Shown here piece after piece: positions 15,856 through 24,549 of a stretch of DNA of 62,643 nucleotides. The translations under genes and the position numbers were made by a program. Under the pieces are notes generated by a model. That model was not told the DNA's origin. It searched no databases and saw only the letters and a list, made by a program, of their open reading frames with translations. This DNA comes from Streptomyces sp. PKU-EA00015. Lineage in GTDB: Bacteria > Actinomycetota > Actinomycetes > Streptomycetales > Streptomycetaceae. Location of the stretch: positions 1 to 62,643 of the forward strand of contig NZ_JABZEE010000059.1 of the NCBI RefSeq assembly GCF_013387495.1. Reading direction: 5' to 3'. The stretch's first letter is position 1. Each line of letters begins with the position of its first letter.

Positions 15856-16488
15856 TCAGTGTGCCAGCGGCTGGACCAGCAGGGTCGCGCCGAGCGCGGT
15901 GAGCGCGCCGCCCGTGACTCCTTCCACGGCACGCGTGGTGCGCGGCCTGCGCAGCCACCGGCCCAGCCGGTCCACCAGGAGGGCCACCGCCGGGAACCAG
16001 ATCAGCGCCAGGACGACGACGATCGTGGCGAGCAGCAGGGTGCGCGGCAGCACCGCCGCGCCGTCGGGCACGAACTGCGGCAGCAGGCTCAGGAACAGCA
16101 CCGGCGCCTTCGGGTTGAGGACGTTGGTGAGGAAGCCCTGCCGCAGGCCGCGCCCGACGCCGTGGGAGGGCGCGGCGCCGTCGGGGGCGGCGGGCCCTTC
16201 GAGCGGGCGCAGCGCGGAGCGCACGGCGCGCAGGCCCAGCCACAGCACGTAGATCCCGCCGGCGATCTGCAACGTCCGGTAGAGCACGGGCACCGCCACC
16301 AGCACCGCGGCGAGTCCCGCCACGGCCAGTGCGGTGTGCACCAGCAGCCCGCCCGCCACACCGACCGCGCAGGCGACGCCCGCGCGGCGCGAGGCGAGCG
16401 CACTGCGGACCACCACGGTGAAGTCGGCGCCCGGCATGGCGACCATGCCCCCGGCGACAGCGGTGAAAGCGATCAGCTGTGCGTCCAT
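15856..16488 (-). CDS. LysE/RhtB-family amino acid exporter
   Basis: 210 residues with about six membrane segments and the family opening MDAQLIAFTAVAGGMVAMPGADFTVVVRSAL (the MxPGP-like motif). The segment GFLTNVLNPKAPVLFLSLLPQFV (about residues 115-140) is diagnostic of the LysE/RhtB group. It should export an amino acid or analogue across the cytoplasmic membrane. It is divergent from a LysR regulator with 82 bp between them, the usual exporter and activator pairing (as in lysE/lysG). Confidence 0.92.
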   Translation of the reverse strand: MDAQLIAFTAVAGGMVAMPGADFTVVVRSALASRRAGVACAVGVAGGLLVHTALAVAGLAAVLVAVPVLYRTLQIAGGIYVLWLGLRAVRSALRPLEGPAAPDGAAPSHGVGRGLRQGFLTNVLNPKAPVLFLSLLPQFVPDGAAVLPRTLLLATIVVVLALIWFPAVALLVDRLGRWLRRPRTTRAVEGVTGGALTALGATLLVQPLAH

Positions 16489-16570
16489 GCCCTTCAGCCT
16501 GCCGCCTCAGTGCCTTCAGCATGTACTGGGAATATCCTGGGTCAGCTGAAAGCAACGCTTAAGGGGTGCG

Positions 16571-17506
16571 ATGTACGACCCGACCCGGCTGGCCGCCCTG
16601 GTCGCTGTCGCGGAGGCCGGTTCCATCACCCGCGCCGCGGCCCGCCTCGGCTACACCGCCCCGGCGCTCTCCCAGCAGCTGGCCAAGCTGGAGCGCGAGG
16701 CCGGGGCGCCTCTGCTCGTGCGCCACCACCGCGGGGCGCGGCTCACAGCCGCGGGTGAGCTGCTCGCGGAGCGGGCGCGCCGGGTGCTGGACGAGATGGA
16801 CCGGGCGCGGCACGAGCTGGCCCGGCTGTCGGGGCTCGCGGGCGGCCGGCTGCGGGTGGCCACCTTCACCACGGTCGGCATCCACCTGCTGCCCCCGGTG
16901 CTGAGCGCCTTCCGCCGCGCCCATCCGGATGTGGAACTGACCGTCGCGGAGTACGAACCTCCGGACGGGGTCACGGCGGTGGCGCGCGGCGCTGTGGATC
17001 TCGCGCTGACGCATGCCTACGAGCCCGCCGAGCCGGCGTCGCCCCCGCCGGGGGTGGTCGTGGAAACGCTGCTGGTCGAGGAGCTGGTGCTCATCACCGC
17101 TCCCGGGCACGCCCTGGCGGGCGGATCGGGACGGCTGCCGGTGAGCGCACTCGCCGGGCAGCCGCTGATCAGCAGCGCTCCGGCGCATCCGCCGCGCAAG
17201 GGAGTGGAGGGTGCGCTGGCCGAGGCGGGGGCGACGCCCGCCGTGGTGTGCGAGTCGCCCGGTTACGCGCTGGTGTGCGCCCTGGTGAGCGCGGGGATCG
17301 GGGTGGCGGTGGTGCCGGAGATGGTGGCGACGATGTCCGCCACACCGCTGCAGATAAGGCAGTTGGAGCCGGCGGCCTTCCGCCGGACGATCTCTGTGGC
17401 GCACCGGGGTGAGGAGTCGGGGCCGGCGGCGCAGTCGCTGCGGGCTCTCCTGCGGAGTTCGTTCGGACGGGCGGGTCAACAGGGCACTGCGGCCAGGGTG
17501 TGGTGA
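16571..17506 (+). CDS. LysR-family transcriptional regulator
   Basis: 311 residues. The N-terminal winged helix-turn-helix is clear: LAALVAVAEAGSITRAAARLGYTAPALSQQLAKLEREAGAPLLVRHHRGARLTAAG (residues 6-62). The rest is the periplasmic-binding-like effector domain. A GGGGTG lies upstream of the ATG. It is divergent from the LysE-type exporter and probably activates it in response to the exported amino acid. The intergenic region has TTCAGC (16515-16520) and GCTGAA (16545-16550), a spaced dyad that could be its site. Confidence 0.93.
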   Translation: MYDPTRLAALVAVAEAGSITRAAARLGYTAPALSQQLAKLEREAGAPLLVRHHRGARLTAAGELLAERARRVLDEMDRARHELARLSGLAGGRLRVATFTTVGIHLLPPVLSAFRRAHPDVELTVAEYEPPDGVTAVARGAVDLALTHAYEPAEPASPPPGVVVETLLVEELVLITAPGHALAGGSGRLPVSALAGQPLISSAPAHPPRKGVEGALAEAGATPAVVCESPGYALVCALVSAGIGVAVVPEMVATMSATPLQIRQLEPAAFRRTISVAHRGEESGPAAQSLRALLRSSFGRAGQQGTAARVW

Positions 17507-17520
17507 ACCTTGGGCGCGGA

Positions 17521-17952
17521 TCAGCCCTGCACGGGTACGGTCCACGGCAGGGCGATCCACACGGTCTTGCCGCCCTCCTCGGTGGGTGTCACGGAGAGCC
17601 GCCCGCCGTACTGTGCGGTGAGACTGCGGATGATGACCATCCCCCGGCCGTTGTCCTGGCGGACGGCCGCGGGCAGTCGGCGCGGCCAGCGCGGGTGGCT
17701 GTCGGTGACGCCGACGCACAGTCGCTCGTCCCGTTCGAGGCGCACGTCGACGGTGAAGGTGGGCGACTGGCCGAAGGTGTGCTGGACTGCGTTGGTCGCC
17801 AGTTCGGAGACGATCAGCCGCAGCGTGTCGACGGCGTCGGTGCCGTCCGGCAGACCCCATCCGCAGACGACATCGGTGACATATCTCCGGGCGGCGGAGA
17901 CCGATGCCGGATCGCTGGGCAGAGTGACGGATGCTTCTTGACGGTCTGCCAT
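17521..17952 (-). CDS. ATP-binding protein, anti-sigma factor-like (HATPase)
   Basis: 143 residues from the ATG at 17952, preferred because AAAGGGAC lies 9 nt upstream; the frame could extend to 18006. The GHKL ATPase N box is LRLIVSELATNAVQH (about residues 44-58) and the G box DNGRGMVIIRSL is near residue 100. It has the size and features of the RsbW/SpoIIAB-like stand-alone kinases that abound in Streptomyces, which bind sigma factors or act as regulatory ATPases. No sigma factor or anti-anti-sigma gene is beside it, so the partner is unknown. Confidence 0.88.
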   Translation of the reverse strand: MADRQEASVTLPSDPASVSAARRYVTDVVCGWGLPDGTDAVDTLRLIVSELATNAVQHTFGQSPTFTVDVRLERDERLCVGVTDSHPRWPRRLPAAVRQDNGRGMVIIRSLTAQYGGRLSVTPTEEGGKTVWIALPWTVPVQG

Positions 17953-18168
17953 GGCGACGCTGTCCCTTTCCCACCGGGCCGGGCTCCGACTCGTAGCGGA
18001 TGACACGCGAGGACGGCCACGGATTGCGCTTCGGCGTCAGACTGCCACTTGTCGTCAGGCCGGTGCGGCAATCCACCGAGATACGTGCATATCTGTCGCT
18101 CAAAGCGGTGAAGTCTGCGACGAGAGACCGTATTTGGGGACGGACCGCACTCTCCGGACCGGCAGTTC

Positions 18169-19323
18169 TCAGCCGCGCGGCGCGGAGGCGATGATCGTCG
18201 CGGCGGCCGTGTCGACCTGCCGGGCGGTCAGATCGGCGCGGGCGGTGAGCCGGATGCGCGAGATGCCGTCCGGCACCGACGGAGGCCGGAAGCAGCCCAC
18301 GACCAGACCTGCCGTCCGGCAGTCCGCCGCCCAGCGCAACGCCGCCTCCGGGGAAGGCGCCTGCACGGACACGACAGCCGCGTCCGGCCGCGCGGCGGTC
18401 AGTCCCGCGTCCGTGAGCCGCCGGTGCAGCACGGCCGCTACCTCCCGTGCCCGGCCGGCGAGCTCCGGTTCGCGGCGCAGCACCCCGAGGGCGGCGAGCG
18501 CGCCGCCCGCCGCGGCCGGTGCCAGTCCGGTGTCGAAGATGAAGGTCCTGGCCGTGTTGACCAGGTGCTCGATCACCCGCGCCGGGCCGAGGACCGCGCC
18601 GCCCTGGCTGCCGAGGGACTTGGAGAGGGTCAGGGTGGCGACGACTCCGGTCGCGCCGGCCAGTCCGGCGGCGTCGAGCGCACCCCGGCCGCCGTCGCCG
18701 AGGACGCCGAGGCCGTGGGCGTCGTCGACGAGGAGGGCCGCGCCGTGTTCGCGACAGGCTGCCGCGAGGGCGGGCAGCGGCGCGGCGTCGCCGTCGACGG
18801 AGAACACCGAGTCGGTGACGACGAGGGCGCGGCGGTCCGGGTGGGCGCCGAGGGTCTTGCGTACGGCGTCGGGGTCGGCGTGCGGGACGACCGCGGTCTC
18901 GGCGCGGGCGAGCCGGCAGCCGTCGACGATGGAGGCGTGGTTGCCCGCGTCGGACACGACGAGGGCGTCGCGTCCGCCGAGAGCGGTGACGGCGGCGAGA
19001 TTGGCCGCGTAGCCGGAGGACAGGACGAGGGCAGCCTCGAAACCGCAGAACGCGGCGAGTTCGCGTTCCAGCTCGGCGTGGAGCGCGGTGGTGCCGGTGA
19101 CCAGGCGGGAGCCGGTGGCGCCCGCGCCCCAGCGGCGGGCGGCGTCGGCGGCCCCCGCGGTGACCTCGGGCCGGCGGGTCAGTCCCAGGTAGTCGTTGCT
19201 CGCCAGATCGAGCAGGGGCGAGTCGGCGGTGCGCGGCCGGAGCGTGCGCACGAGGCCCGCGCGCTCGCGGCGGCGCGCCTCGTCGTCGATCCAGCCGAAA
19301 GGATCCTGAGTGGCCTGCGGCAT
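18169..19323 (-). CDS. bioF: 8-amino-7-oxononanoate synthase
   Basis: 384 residues, ATG at 19323. This PLP enzyme joins pimeloyl thioester and alanine in biotin synthesis. Seen: LASNDYLGLTRRPEV, GSGYAAN-like SSGYAANLAAV, DDAHGLGVLG and the PLP lysine in LTLSKSLGSQGG (near residue 236). It is divergent from bioB-bioA-bioD, so the four known late biotin genes flank one 145 bp promoter region. bioC and bioH are not in the window. Confidence 0.95.
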   Translation of the reverse strand: MPQATQDPFGWIDDEARRRERAGLVRTLRPRTADSPLLDLASNDYLGLTRRPEVTAGAADAARRWGAGATGSRLVTGTTALHAELERELAAFCGFEAALVLSSGYAANLAAVTALGGRDALVVSDAGNHASIVDGCRLARAETAVVPHADPDAVRKTLGAHPDRRALVVTDSVFSVDGDAAPLPALAAACREHGAALLVDDAHGLGVLGDGGRGALDAAGLAGATGVVATLTLSKSLGSQGGAVLGPARVIEHLVNTARTFIFDTGLAPAAAGGALAALGVLRREPELAGRAREVAAVLHRRLTDAGLTAARPDAAVVSVQAPSPEAALRWAADCRTAGLVVGCFRPPSVPDGISRIRLTARADLTARQVDTAAATIIASAPRG

Positions 19324-19468
19324 GAGGGTTCGGTCCTTTTGTAGGCAGCGCACAGACCTTAACCGCGCGCGGGCGGGGTGCGGATGTGGCCATGCACACA
19401 CCTCAATCCGTCGCTGTTGTGGGGTTCCTCCTTGGCCGGGGCGGCTGCTGTGGGTAAGGATCAGCGCC
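19324..19468. promoter_or_regulatory. Divergent bioF/bioB promoter region
   Basis: These 145 bp must drive bioF leftwards and bioBAD rightwards. I looked for a BirA- or BioQ-type palindrome and saw no convincing one. The longest feature is AT-richer sequence near 19340 and 19410. Confidence 0.5.
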
Positions 19469-20647
19469 ATGGACCTGCTGAACACGCTGGTGGAGAAGGG
19501 GCTGCGGCGCGAGCTGCCGACCCGTGAAGAAGCGCTCGCCGTACTGGCGACCTCCGACGACGATCTGCTCGATGTGGTGGCCGCTGCCGGCAAGGTGCGC
19601 CGCCAGTGGTTCGGACGGCGGGTGAAGCTCAACTATCTGGTCAACCTGAAGTCCGGCCTGTGCCCCGAGGACTGTTCGTACTGCTCGCAGCGGCTCGGGT
19701 CGAAGGCGGAGATCCTCAAGTACACCTGGCTGAAGCCGGACGAGGCGTCCCGGGCCGCGGCCGCCGGTGTCGCGGGCGGCGCCAAGCGCGTCTGCCTGGT
19801 GGCGAGCGGGCGCGGCCCGACGGACCGGGACGTCGACCGGGTGTCGAAGACGATCGAGGCGATCAAGGAGGAGAACGAGGGCGTCGAGGTGTGCGCGTGT
19901 CTCGGTCTGCTCTCCGACGGCCAGGCCGAACGGCTCCGCGAGGCGGGCGCCGATGCGTACAACCACAACCTGAACACGTCCGAGGGGACGTACGGGGACA
20001 TCACGACCACGCACACCTACGCGGACCGCGTGGACACGGTGAACAAGGCGCACGCCGCGGGCCTGTCCGCGTGCTCCGGTCTGATCGCCGGCATGGGCGA
20101 GAGCGACGAGGACCTGGTGGACGTGGTCTTCGCCCTGCGCGAGCTGGACCCGGACTCGGTGCCGGTGAACTTCCTGATCCCCTTCGAGGGCACCCCGCTC
20201 GCCAAGGAGTGGAATCTGACTCCGCAGCGGGCGCTGCGCATCCTGGCGATGGTGCGCTTCGTCTGCCCCGACGTCGAGGTGCGTCTCGCGGGCGGGCGCG
20301 AGGTCCATCTGCGCACGCTGCAGCCGCTCGCGCTGCACCTGGCCAACTCCATCTTCCTCGGCGACTACCTGACCAGCGAGGGCCAGGCGGGCAAGGCCGA
20401 CCTGGAGATGATCGCGGACGCCGGCTTCGAGGTGGAGGGCACCGACACGACGACCCTGCCCGAGCACCGCGGGACGGTCGGCGGCTGCGGTTCGGTGTGC
20501 GGCGACGGCGAGGGCTCGGGCGGCTGCCACGACGCGTCCGCCGCGGCGGAGGCGGAGGCCGCTCCGTCGGAGGTCCCGGCGGCCCGTACGGACCTGGTCG
20601 CCGTGCGCCGCCGCGGCGCCGGGACGGACCTCGCGCCCAATGCGTGA
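19469..20647 (+). CDS. bioB: Biotin synthase
   Basis: 392 residues from the ATG at 19469. The radical SAM cluster motif CX3CX2C is at Cys65, Cys69 and Cys72 (GLCPEDCSYCSQ). YNHNLNTS and the RLAGGRE segment with the arginine that binds the second cluster are present. The enzyme inserts sulphur into dethiobiotin. The C-terminus has an added Cys-, Gly- and Ala-rich tail (GGCGSVCGDGEGSGGCHD and onward) of about 60 residues beyond the usual end, with unknown role. The stop overlaps the bioA start by 8 nt. Confidence 0.97.
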   Translation: MDLLNTLVEKGLRRELPTREEALAVLATSDDDLLDVVAAAGKVRRQWFGRRVKLNYLVNLKSGLCPEDCSYCSQRLGSKAEILKYTWLKPDEASRAAAAGVAGGAKRVCLVASGRGPTDRDVDRVSKTIEAIKEENEGVEVCACLGLLSDGQAERLREAGADAYNHNLNTSEGTYGDITTTHTYADRVDTVNKAHAAGLSACSGLIAGMGESDEDLVDVVFALRELDPDSVPVNFLIPFEGTPLAKEWNLTPQRALRILAMVRFVCPDVEVRLAGGREVHLRTLQPLALHLANSIFLGDYLTSEGQAGKADLEMIADAGFEVEGTDTTTLPEHRGTVGGCGSVCGDGEGSGGCHDASAAAEAEAAPSEVPAARTDLVAVRRRGAGTDLAPNA

Positions 20648-21929
20648 GTTCACGCCCGGCGAGCTGCGCGCCCTGGACCGCGCCCACGTCTGGCACCCGT
20701 ACGGTCCGATGCCCGGCCGGGAGGAGCCGCTGGTCGTCGAGTCCGCGGCCGGGGTACGGCTCAGGCTGGCCGAAGAGATCCACGGGCAGCGCGAGTTGAT
20801 CGACGGCATGTCGTCGTGGTGGTCGGCCGTGCACGGCTACAACCACCCCGTCCTCAACGAGGCGGCGACGGCGCAGCTGGGGCGCATGAGCCATGTGATG
20901 TTCGGCGGGCTCACGCACGAGCCCGCCGTACGGCTGGCGACCCGGCTGGTGGAGATCACGCCGGAGCCCCTGCGGCACGTCTTCCTGTCCGACTCGGGCT
21001 CGGTGTCGGTCGAGGTCGCGGTGAAGATGTGCCTGCAGTACTGGCGCTCGGTGGGCCGTCCGGCCAAACAGCGGCTGCTGACCTGGCGCGGCGGCTACCA
21101 CGGCGACACGTGGCAGCCGATGTCGGTGTGCGACCCCGAGGGCGGCATGCACGGCCTGTGGCAGGGCGTGCTGCCGCGGCAGCTCTTCGCGCCCGCCCCG
21201 CCGGCCGACTACGACGAGGTGTACGCGGACGGGCTGCGCGAGCTGATCGGGCGGCACGCGGACGAGCTGGCCGCGGTGATCGTGGAGCCGGTGGTGCAGG
21301 GCGCGGGCGGCATGCGCTTCCACTCCCCCGAATACCTGCGGGTGCTGCGCGAGGCGTGCGACGAGCACGGTGTGCTGCTGGTCTTCGACGAGATCGCGAC
21401 CGGCTTCGGCCGCACGGGCACGCTGTTCGCGGCCGGTCACGCCGGGGTGGCCCCGGACGTGATGTGCCTGGGCAAGGCGCTGACCGGCGGCTACCTGTCG
21501 CTGGCTGCGACGCTGTGCACCTCCCGGGTGGCGGACGGGATCTCGCGGGGCGAGGTCCCCGTGCTGGCCCACGGCCCGACGTTCATGGGCAACCCGCTTG
21601 CCTCGGCGGTGGCGTGCGCGTCGATCGATCTGCTGCTCGGCCAGGACTGGCAGTGGGAGGTGGAGCGCCTGGAGACGGGCCTGCGGGCCGGGCTGGCCGA
21701 GGCCGCCGCCCTGCCGGGCGTGAAGGACGTCCGGGTGCTCGGCGGTATCGGTGTCGTACAGCTGGACCACGCGGTGGACATGGCCTCGGCGACGGCGGCC
21801 GCCGTGCGGGAGGGCGTGTGGCTGCGCCCGTTCCGGGACCTCGTCTACACGATGCCGCCGTACGTGACGGGCGACGAGGACCTGGCGCGGGTGTGCCGCG
21901 CGGTCCGGGCGGCGGCGGCAGCGGGCTGA
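20640..21929 (+). CDS. bioA: Adenosylmethionine-8-amino-7-oxononanoate aminotransferase
   Basis: 429 residues, class III PLP aminotransferase. The start WHPYGPMPGREEPLVVESAAG and MSSWWSAVHGYNHP are typical of BioA. The PLP-binding Asp is in LVFDEIATGFGRTG and the Lys in CLGKALTGGYL (near residue 279). It makes 7,8-diaminopelargonate using S-adenosylmethionine as amino donor. It overlaps bioB by 8 nt and is followed by bioD after 63 bp. Confidence 0.97.
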   Translation: MREFTPGELRALDRAHVWHPYGPMPGREEPLVVESAAGVRLRLAEEIHGQRELIDGMSSWWSAVHGYNHPVLNEAATAQLGRMSHVMFGGLTHEPAVRLATRLVEITPEPLRHVFLSDSGSVSVEVAVKMCLQYWRSVGRPAKQRLLTWRGGYHGDTWQPMSVCDPEGGMHGLWQGVLPRQLFAPAPPADYDEVYADGLRELIGRHADELAAVIVEPVVQGAGGMRFHSPEYLRVLREACDEHGVLLVFDEIATGFGRTGTLFAAGHAGVAPDVMCLGKALTGGYLSLAATLCTSRVADGISRGEVPVLAHGPTFMGNPLASAVACASIDLLLGQDWQWEVERLETGLRAGLAEAAALPGVKDVRVLGGIGVVQLDHAVDMASATAAAVREGVWLRPFRDLVYTMPPYVTGDEDLARVCRAVRAAAAAG

Positions 21930-21992
21930 CGCCAGGGCCGCGGCGGGCATGCGGCGTCCGGAAGAGACGAGCGAGACAGAACAGGGAAGCAC

Positions 21993-22706
21993 ATGCCAGT
22001 GATCGTCGTAACCGGGACGGGAACCGAGATCGGGAAGACCGTCGTGACGGCGGCCGTCGCCGCGCTCGCCGTGGCCGAGGGCCGGTCGGTCGCCGTGGTC
22101 AAACCGGCGCAGACCGGTGTCGGGCCGCACGAAGCGGGCGACGTCGACGAGGTCCGGCGGCTCGCCGGGCCGGTCACGGGCGTCGAACTGGGCCGGTTCC
22201 CCGAGCCCTTGGCGCCCGCGACGGCCGCCCGGCGGGCCGGGCTCGCCCCCGTCACGCCCGACGCAGTGGCGGAGGAGGCCGGGAAGCTCGCCGCGGAGCA
22301 CGACCTCGTGCTCATCGAGGGGGCGGGCGGCCTCCTCGTACGGTTCGACGACGCGGGCGCGACGCTCGCCGACGTGGCGGGTCTGCTGGGCGCTCCAGTG
22401 CTGGTCGTCGTGCCCGCCGGCCTGGGAACTCTCAACACGACCGCGCTGACCGCCGAAGCCCTGCGCGCCCGTGGGCTCGACCAGCTGGGCGTGGTCGTCG
22501 GAAGCTGGCCCGGCCGGCCCGACCTCGCGGCCCGCTGCAATCTCGCGGACCTGCCGGAGGCGGCGGGCGCTCCGCTGCTGGGGGCGGTCCCGGAGGGCGC
22601 CGGGGCGCTCGCGCCCGCCGCGTTCCGGGAGCGGGCCGGGCAGTGGCTGGCCCCGCGACTCGGCGGCGGCTGGGACGCGGAGGCGTTCGGCTCGGCCGTA
22701 GGCTGA
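21993..22706 (+). CDS. bioD: Dethiobiotin synthetase
   Basis: 237 residues with the P-loop GTGTEIGKT at residues 6-14, KPAQTGV (substrate-binding Lys) near residue 36 and EGAGGLLVRF near 107. It closes the ureido ring of dethiobiotin with ATP and CO2. It is the third gene of bioBAD. A VOC-family gene begins 5 bp after its stop and may share the transcript. Confidence 0.96.
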   Translation: MPVIVVTGTGTEIGKTVVTAAVAALAVAEGRSVAVVKPAQTGVGPHEAGDVDEVRRLAGPVTGVELGRFPEPLAPATAARRAGLAPVTPDAVAEEAGKLAAEHDLVLIEGAGGLLVRFDDAGATLADVAGLLGAPVLVVVPAGLGTLNTTALTAEALRARGLDQLGVVVGSWPGRPDLAARCNLADLPEAAGAPLLGAVPEGAGALAPAAFRERAGQWLAPRLGGGWDAEAFGSAVG

Positions 22707-22711
22707 GGTCC

Positions 22712-23065
22712 ATGCGCGCACGGATCGACGAGATCGTCTTCGACTGTCACGACCCCGCCCGCCTCGTCCGGTTCTGGGCGGCGCTCCTCGGCGGCGAGCC
22801 GGTGGACCGCAGCGAGGACTGGTCGTACGTCGATCCGCCGGAGTTCGCCCGCGTGGCGTTCCAGCTGGTGCCCGAGGGCAAGACGGCGAAGAACCGGCTC
22901 CATCTGGACCTGTACGCGGGCGATGTGGACGCCGCCGCCGACGAGGCGGTGCGGCTGGGCGCGGAGCGCGTCGGCGCCGTCGTCCCCGACGACCACGGCC
23001 GCTTCCAGGTCCTGCGGGACCCCGAGGGCAACGAATTCTGCTTCGTGGCGGGCAACGACGGCTGA
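22712..23065 (+). CDS. VOC-superfamily (glyoxalase/bleomycin resistance-like) protein
   Basis: 117 residues from the ATG at 22712. The fold is recognised from IVFDCHDPARLVRFWAALLGGEP, LHLDLYAGDVDAA and the closing VLRDPEGNEFCFV, a pattern of the Glyoxalase_6 type common in actinomycetes. The single vicinal-oxygen-chelate domain should work as a dimer. Substrate is unknown. It starts 5 bp after bioD, but a role in biotin synthesis is not implied. Confidence 0.88.
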   Translation: MRARIDEIVFDCHDPARLVRFWAALLGGEPVDRSEDWSYVDPPEFARVAFQLVPEGKTAKNRLHLDLYAGDVDAAADEAVRLGAERVGAVVPDDHGRFQVLRDPEGNEFCFVAGNDG

Positions 23066-23125
23066 GCGGAGACTTATCGGGGGAGAATGGCCCTGACCGG
23101 TCCGCCCCGTCCGAGGAGGTCCGCG

Positions 23126-23800
23126 ATGCCGCCGCGCAGTACGAAGGCGCCCCAGGACGCCGTCCACCATCCGGTCTTCGCCCGCTTCTACGCGCGCATG
23201 AGCGTCTCGGCGGATGTGAAGGGCGGCATCGCCGCCTACCGCGCCGAGCTCCTGTCGGGCCTGTCCGGCCGCGTCATCGAGATCGGCGCGGGCAACGGTC
23301 TCAACTTCGCCCACTATCCGGCGGCCGTCTCCGAGGTCGTCGCTCTCGAACCGGAGCGCACCCTGCGGAAGTTGGCCGTCGAGGCGGGGCTGCGCGCCGG
23401 GGTCCCGGTGGACGTCGTGCCGGGTGCGGCGGAGGCACTGCCGGTGAAGAGCGAGGCGTTCGACGCGGCGGTGGCCTCCCTCGTGCTGTGCACCGTACGG
23501 GACCTGCCGCGGGCCCTCTCGGAGATCCGGCGGGTGCTGCGGCCGGGCGGGGAGCTGCGGTTCTTCGAGCACGGCCTGGCCGGCAGCCCCGGCTTGGCGC
23601 GGACGCAGCGCGCGCTGGACCGCACGGTGTGGCCCCGTCTGTTCGGCGGCTGCCACACGGCCAGGGACACGCTCGCCGCGATCGAGGCGGCGGGCTTCGA
23701 GCTCGGGACGCACCGCAGGTTCAATGTGCCGGACGGCCGGCTGCGGCTGCCGACCTCACCGTGCGTTCTGGGGGTGGCGCGCCGCCCGTTCACGTCCTAG
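23126..23800 (+). CDS. Class I SAM-dependent methyltransferase
   Basis: 224 residues from the ATG at 23126, which has GAGGAGG 6-8 nt upstream; an upstream start at 23087 is less likely. Motif I is VIEIGAGNGLNFAHYP (about residues 52-67), the acidic loop is EVVALEPE, and post-I motifs AEALPVKSEAFDAAVASLVLCTV and RRVLRPGGELRFFEH follow. This matches UbiE/Coq5-like and PmtA-like methyltransferases. The substrate is not evident. Confidence 0.9.
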   Translation: MPPRSTKAPQDAVHHPVFARFYARMSVSADVKGGIAAYRAELLSGLSGRVIEIGAGNGLNFAHYPAAVSEVVALEPERTLRKLAVEAGLRAGVPVDVVPGAAEALPVKSEAFDAAVASLVLCTVRDLPRALSEIRRVLRPGGELRFFEHGLAGSPGLARTQRALDRTVWPRLFGGCHTARDTLAAIEAAGFELGTHRRFNVPDGRLRLPTSPCVLGVARRPFTS

Positions 23801-23852
23801 ACGACAGTCCTGGGGCGGTGGCCGAGGTCCGCAGGCCGGCCCCGGGAAGGGG

Positions 23853-24224
23853 TCACTCGCTCCACTGGCGCAGTTCGTCCGCGACAGCGCGTACGTCCGC
23901 CTTGCCCTCCTTGACCAGGCGGGCCAGGTCCCGCACCTGCTCGGGCGAGGTGACCACCTTGAGTCCGCTGGCGACGAGGTAGCCGTAGGCGACGGCGGAG
24001 GCGAACATCGCGTTGGAGTGCTCCAACGCGGGCACGTGCAGCAGCAGTTGGAGCAGGGCCGCGGCGCGGGCATGCGGATCGGCGTAGACGGGCGTGCCGA
24101 ATATCTCCGCGTCGTGACGGCTGACGGCGGCGACGAGCGCGCCCCAGTCGGTGACCTGGGGGTCGCCGGGGGTCTTGTGCTCGGCGACCATGAGCAGCCA
24201 GGCGAGATCGATCGTCAGGTTCAA
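23853..24224 (-). CDS. Fic/Doc-like toxin component with degenerate catalytic motif
   Basis: 123 residues, overlapping the upstream antitoxin gene by 4 nt. The helical layout and DPHARAAALLQLLLHVPALEHSNAMFASAVAYGYLVASGL match Doc-type Fic proteins, in which this stretch would carry HPFxDGNKR. Here it reads HVPALEHSNAM: the catalytic His and the Lys/Arg that bind the nucleotide are not in place. Related small proteins in Streptomyces are called Fic-family toxin components. It is either a toxin with altered chemistry or one that has lost activity. The operator and overlap show a functional TA-like operon. Confidence 0.8.
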   Translation of the reverse strand: MNLTIDLAWLLMVAEHKTPGDPQVTDWGALVAAVSRHDAEIFGTPVYADPHARAAALLQLLLHVPALEHSNAMFASAVAYGYLVASGLKVVTSPEQVRDLARLVKEGKADVRAVADELRQWSE

Positions 24225-24436
24225 CGCTTCTCGCCGAACTCCTCGGCGAAAACCGACTCGTACTGCTTCATGAAATCGGCCGCCGCGTCCACGAAGGCGC
24301 GGCCCACCTCGCCTGCGTCCTGCTTGACGAGCTCCTCGATGTAGCGGTTCACGCTCATCCCGCGCTGGAGCGCCCGCTGGCGGGCGGCCTCCGCGGTGGC
24401 TTCGTCCACGCGTACGTTCAACTGAGTTTTCGCCAC
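24221..24436 (-). CDS. Ribbon-helix-helix antitoxin
   Basis: 71 residues from a GTG at 24436. KTQLNVRVDEATAEAARQRALQRGMSVNRYIEELVKQDAG (residues 3-42) is a ribbon-helix-helix DNA-binding domain; the C-terminal part (VDAAADFMKQYESVFAEEFGEKR) would wrap the toxin. It precedes the Fic-like gene with a 4 nt overlap, the usual antitoxin-first order. The GTG lies only 6 nt after the -10, so the transcript is probably leaderless. Confidence 0.88.
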   Translation of the reverse strand: MAKTQLNVRVDEATAEAARQRALQRGMSVNRYIEELVKQDAGEVGRAFVDAAADFMKQYESVFAEEFGEKR

Positions 24437-24471
24437 GTCCTCACGCTAGCGCGCGGACGCTAGCACGGCAA
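24437..24471 (-). promoter_or_regulatory. TA operon promoter with paired GCTAGC operators
   Basis: On the minus strand a TTGCCG hexamer, a 17 nt spacer and TAGCGT form a good promoter directly before the antitoxin GTG. Two GCTAGC palindromes (24445-24450 and 24459-24464) sit 14 bp apart across the spacer and the -10, a spacing that suits two ribbon-helix-helix dimers on one DNA face. Autorepression by the TA complex is inferred. Confidence 0.7.
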
Positions 24472-24549
24472 GGTCCTCTCCGGGCGCGGCCCGTCCCGGG
24501 TGCCGGAAGTCGCTGGCGTGGGGCGCGGCGGGCGTGCTTGGCTCCCGGC

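Noticed and set aside
16515..16550. TTCAGC/GCTGAA dyad as a firm LysR operator
   Set aside because: The arms are only 6 bp with a 24 bp gap, and a further CCTTCAGC nearby suggests chance; kept only as a remark.
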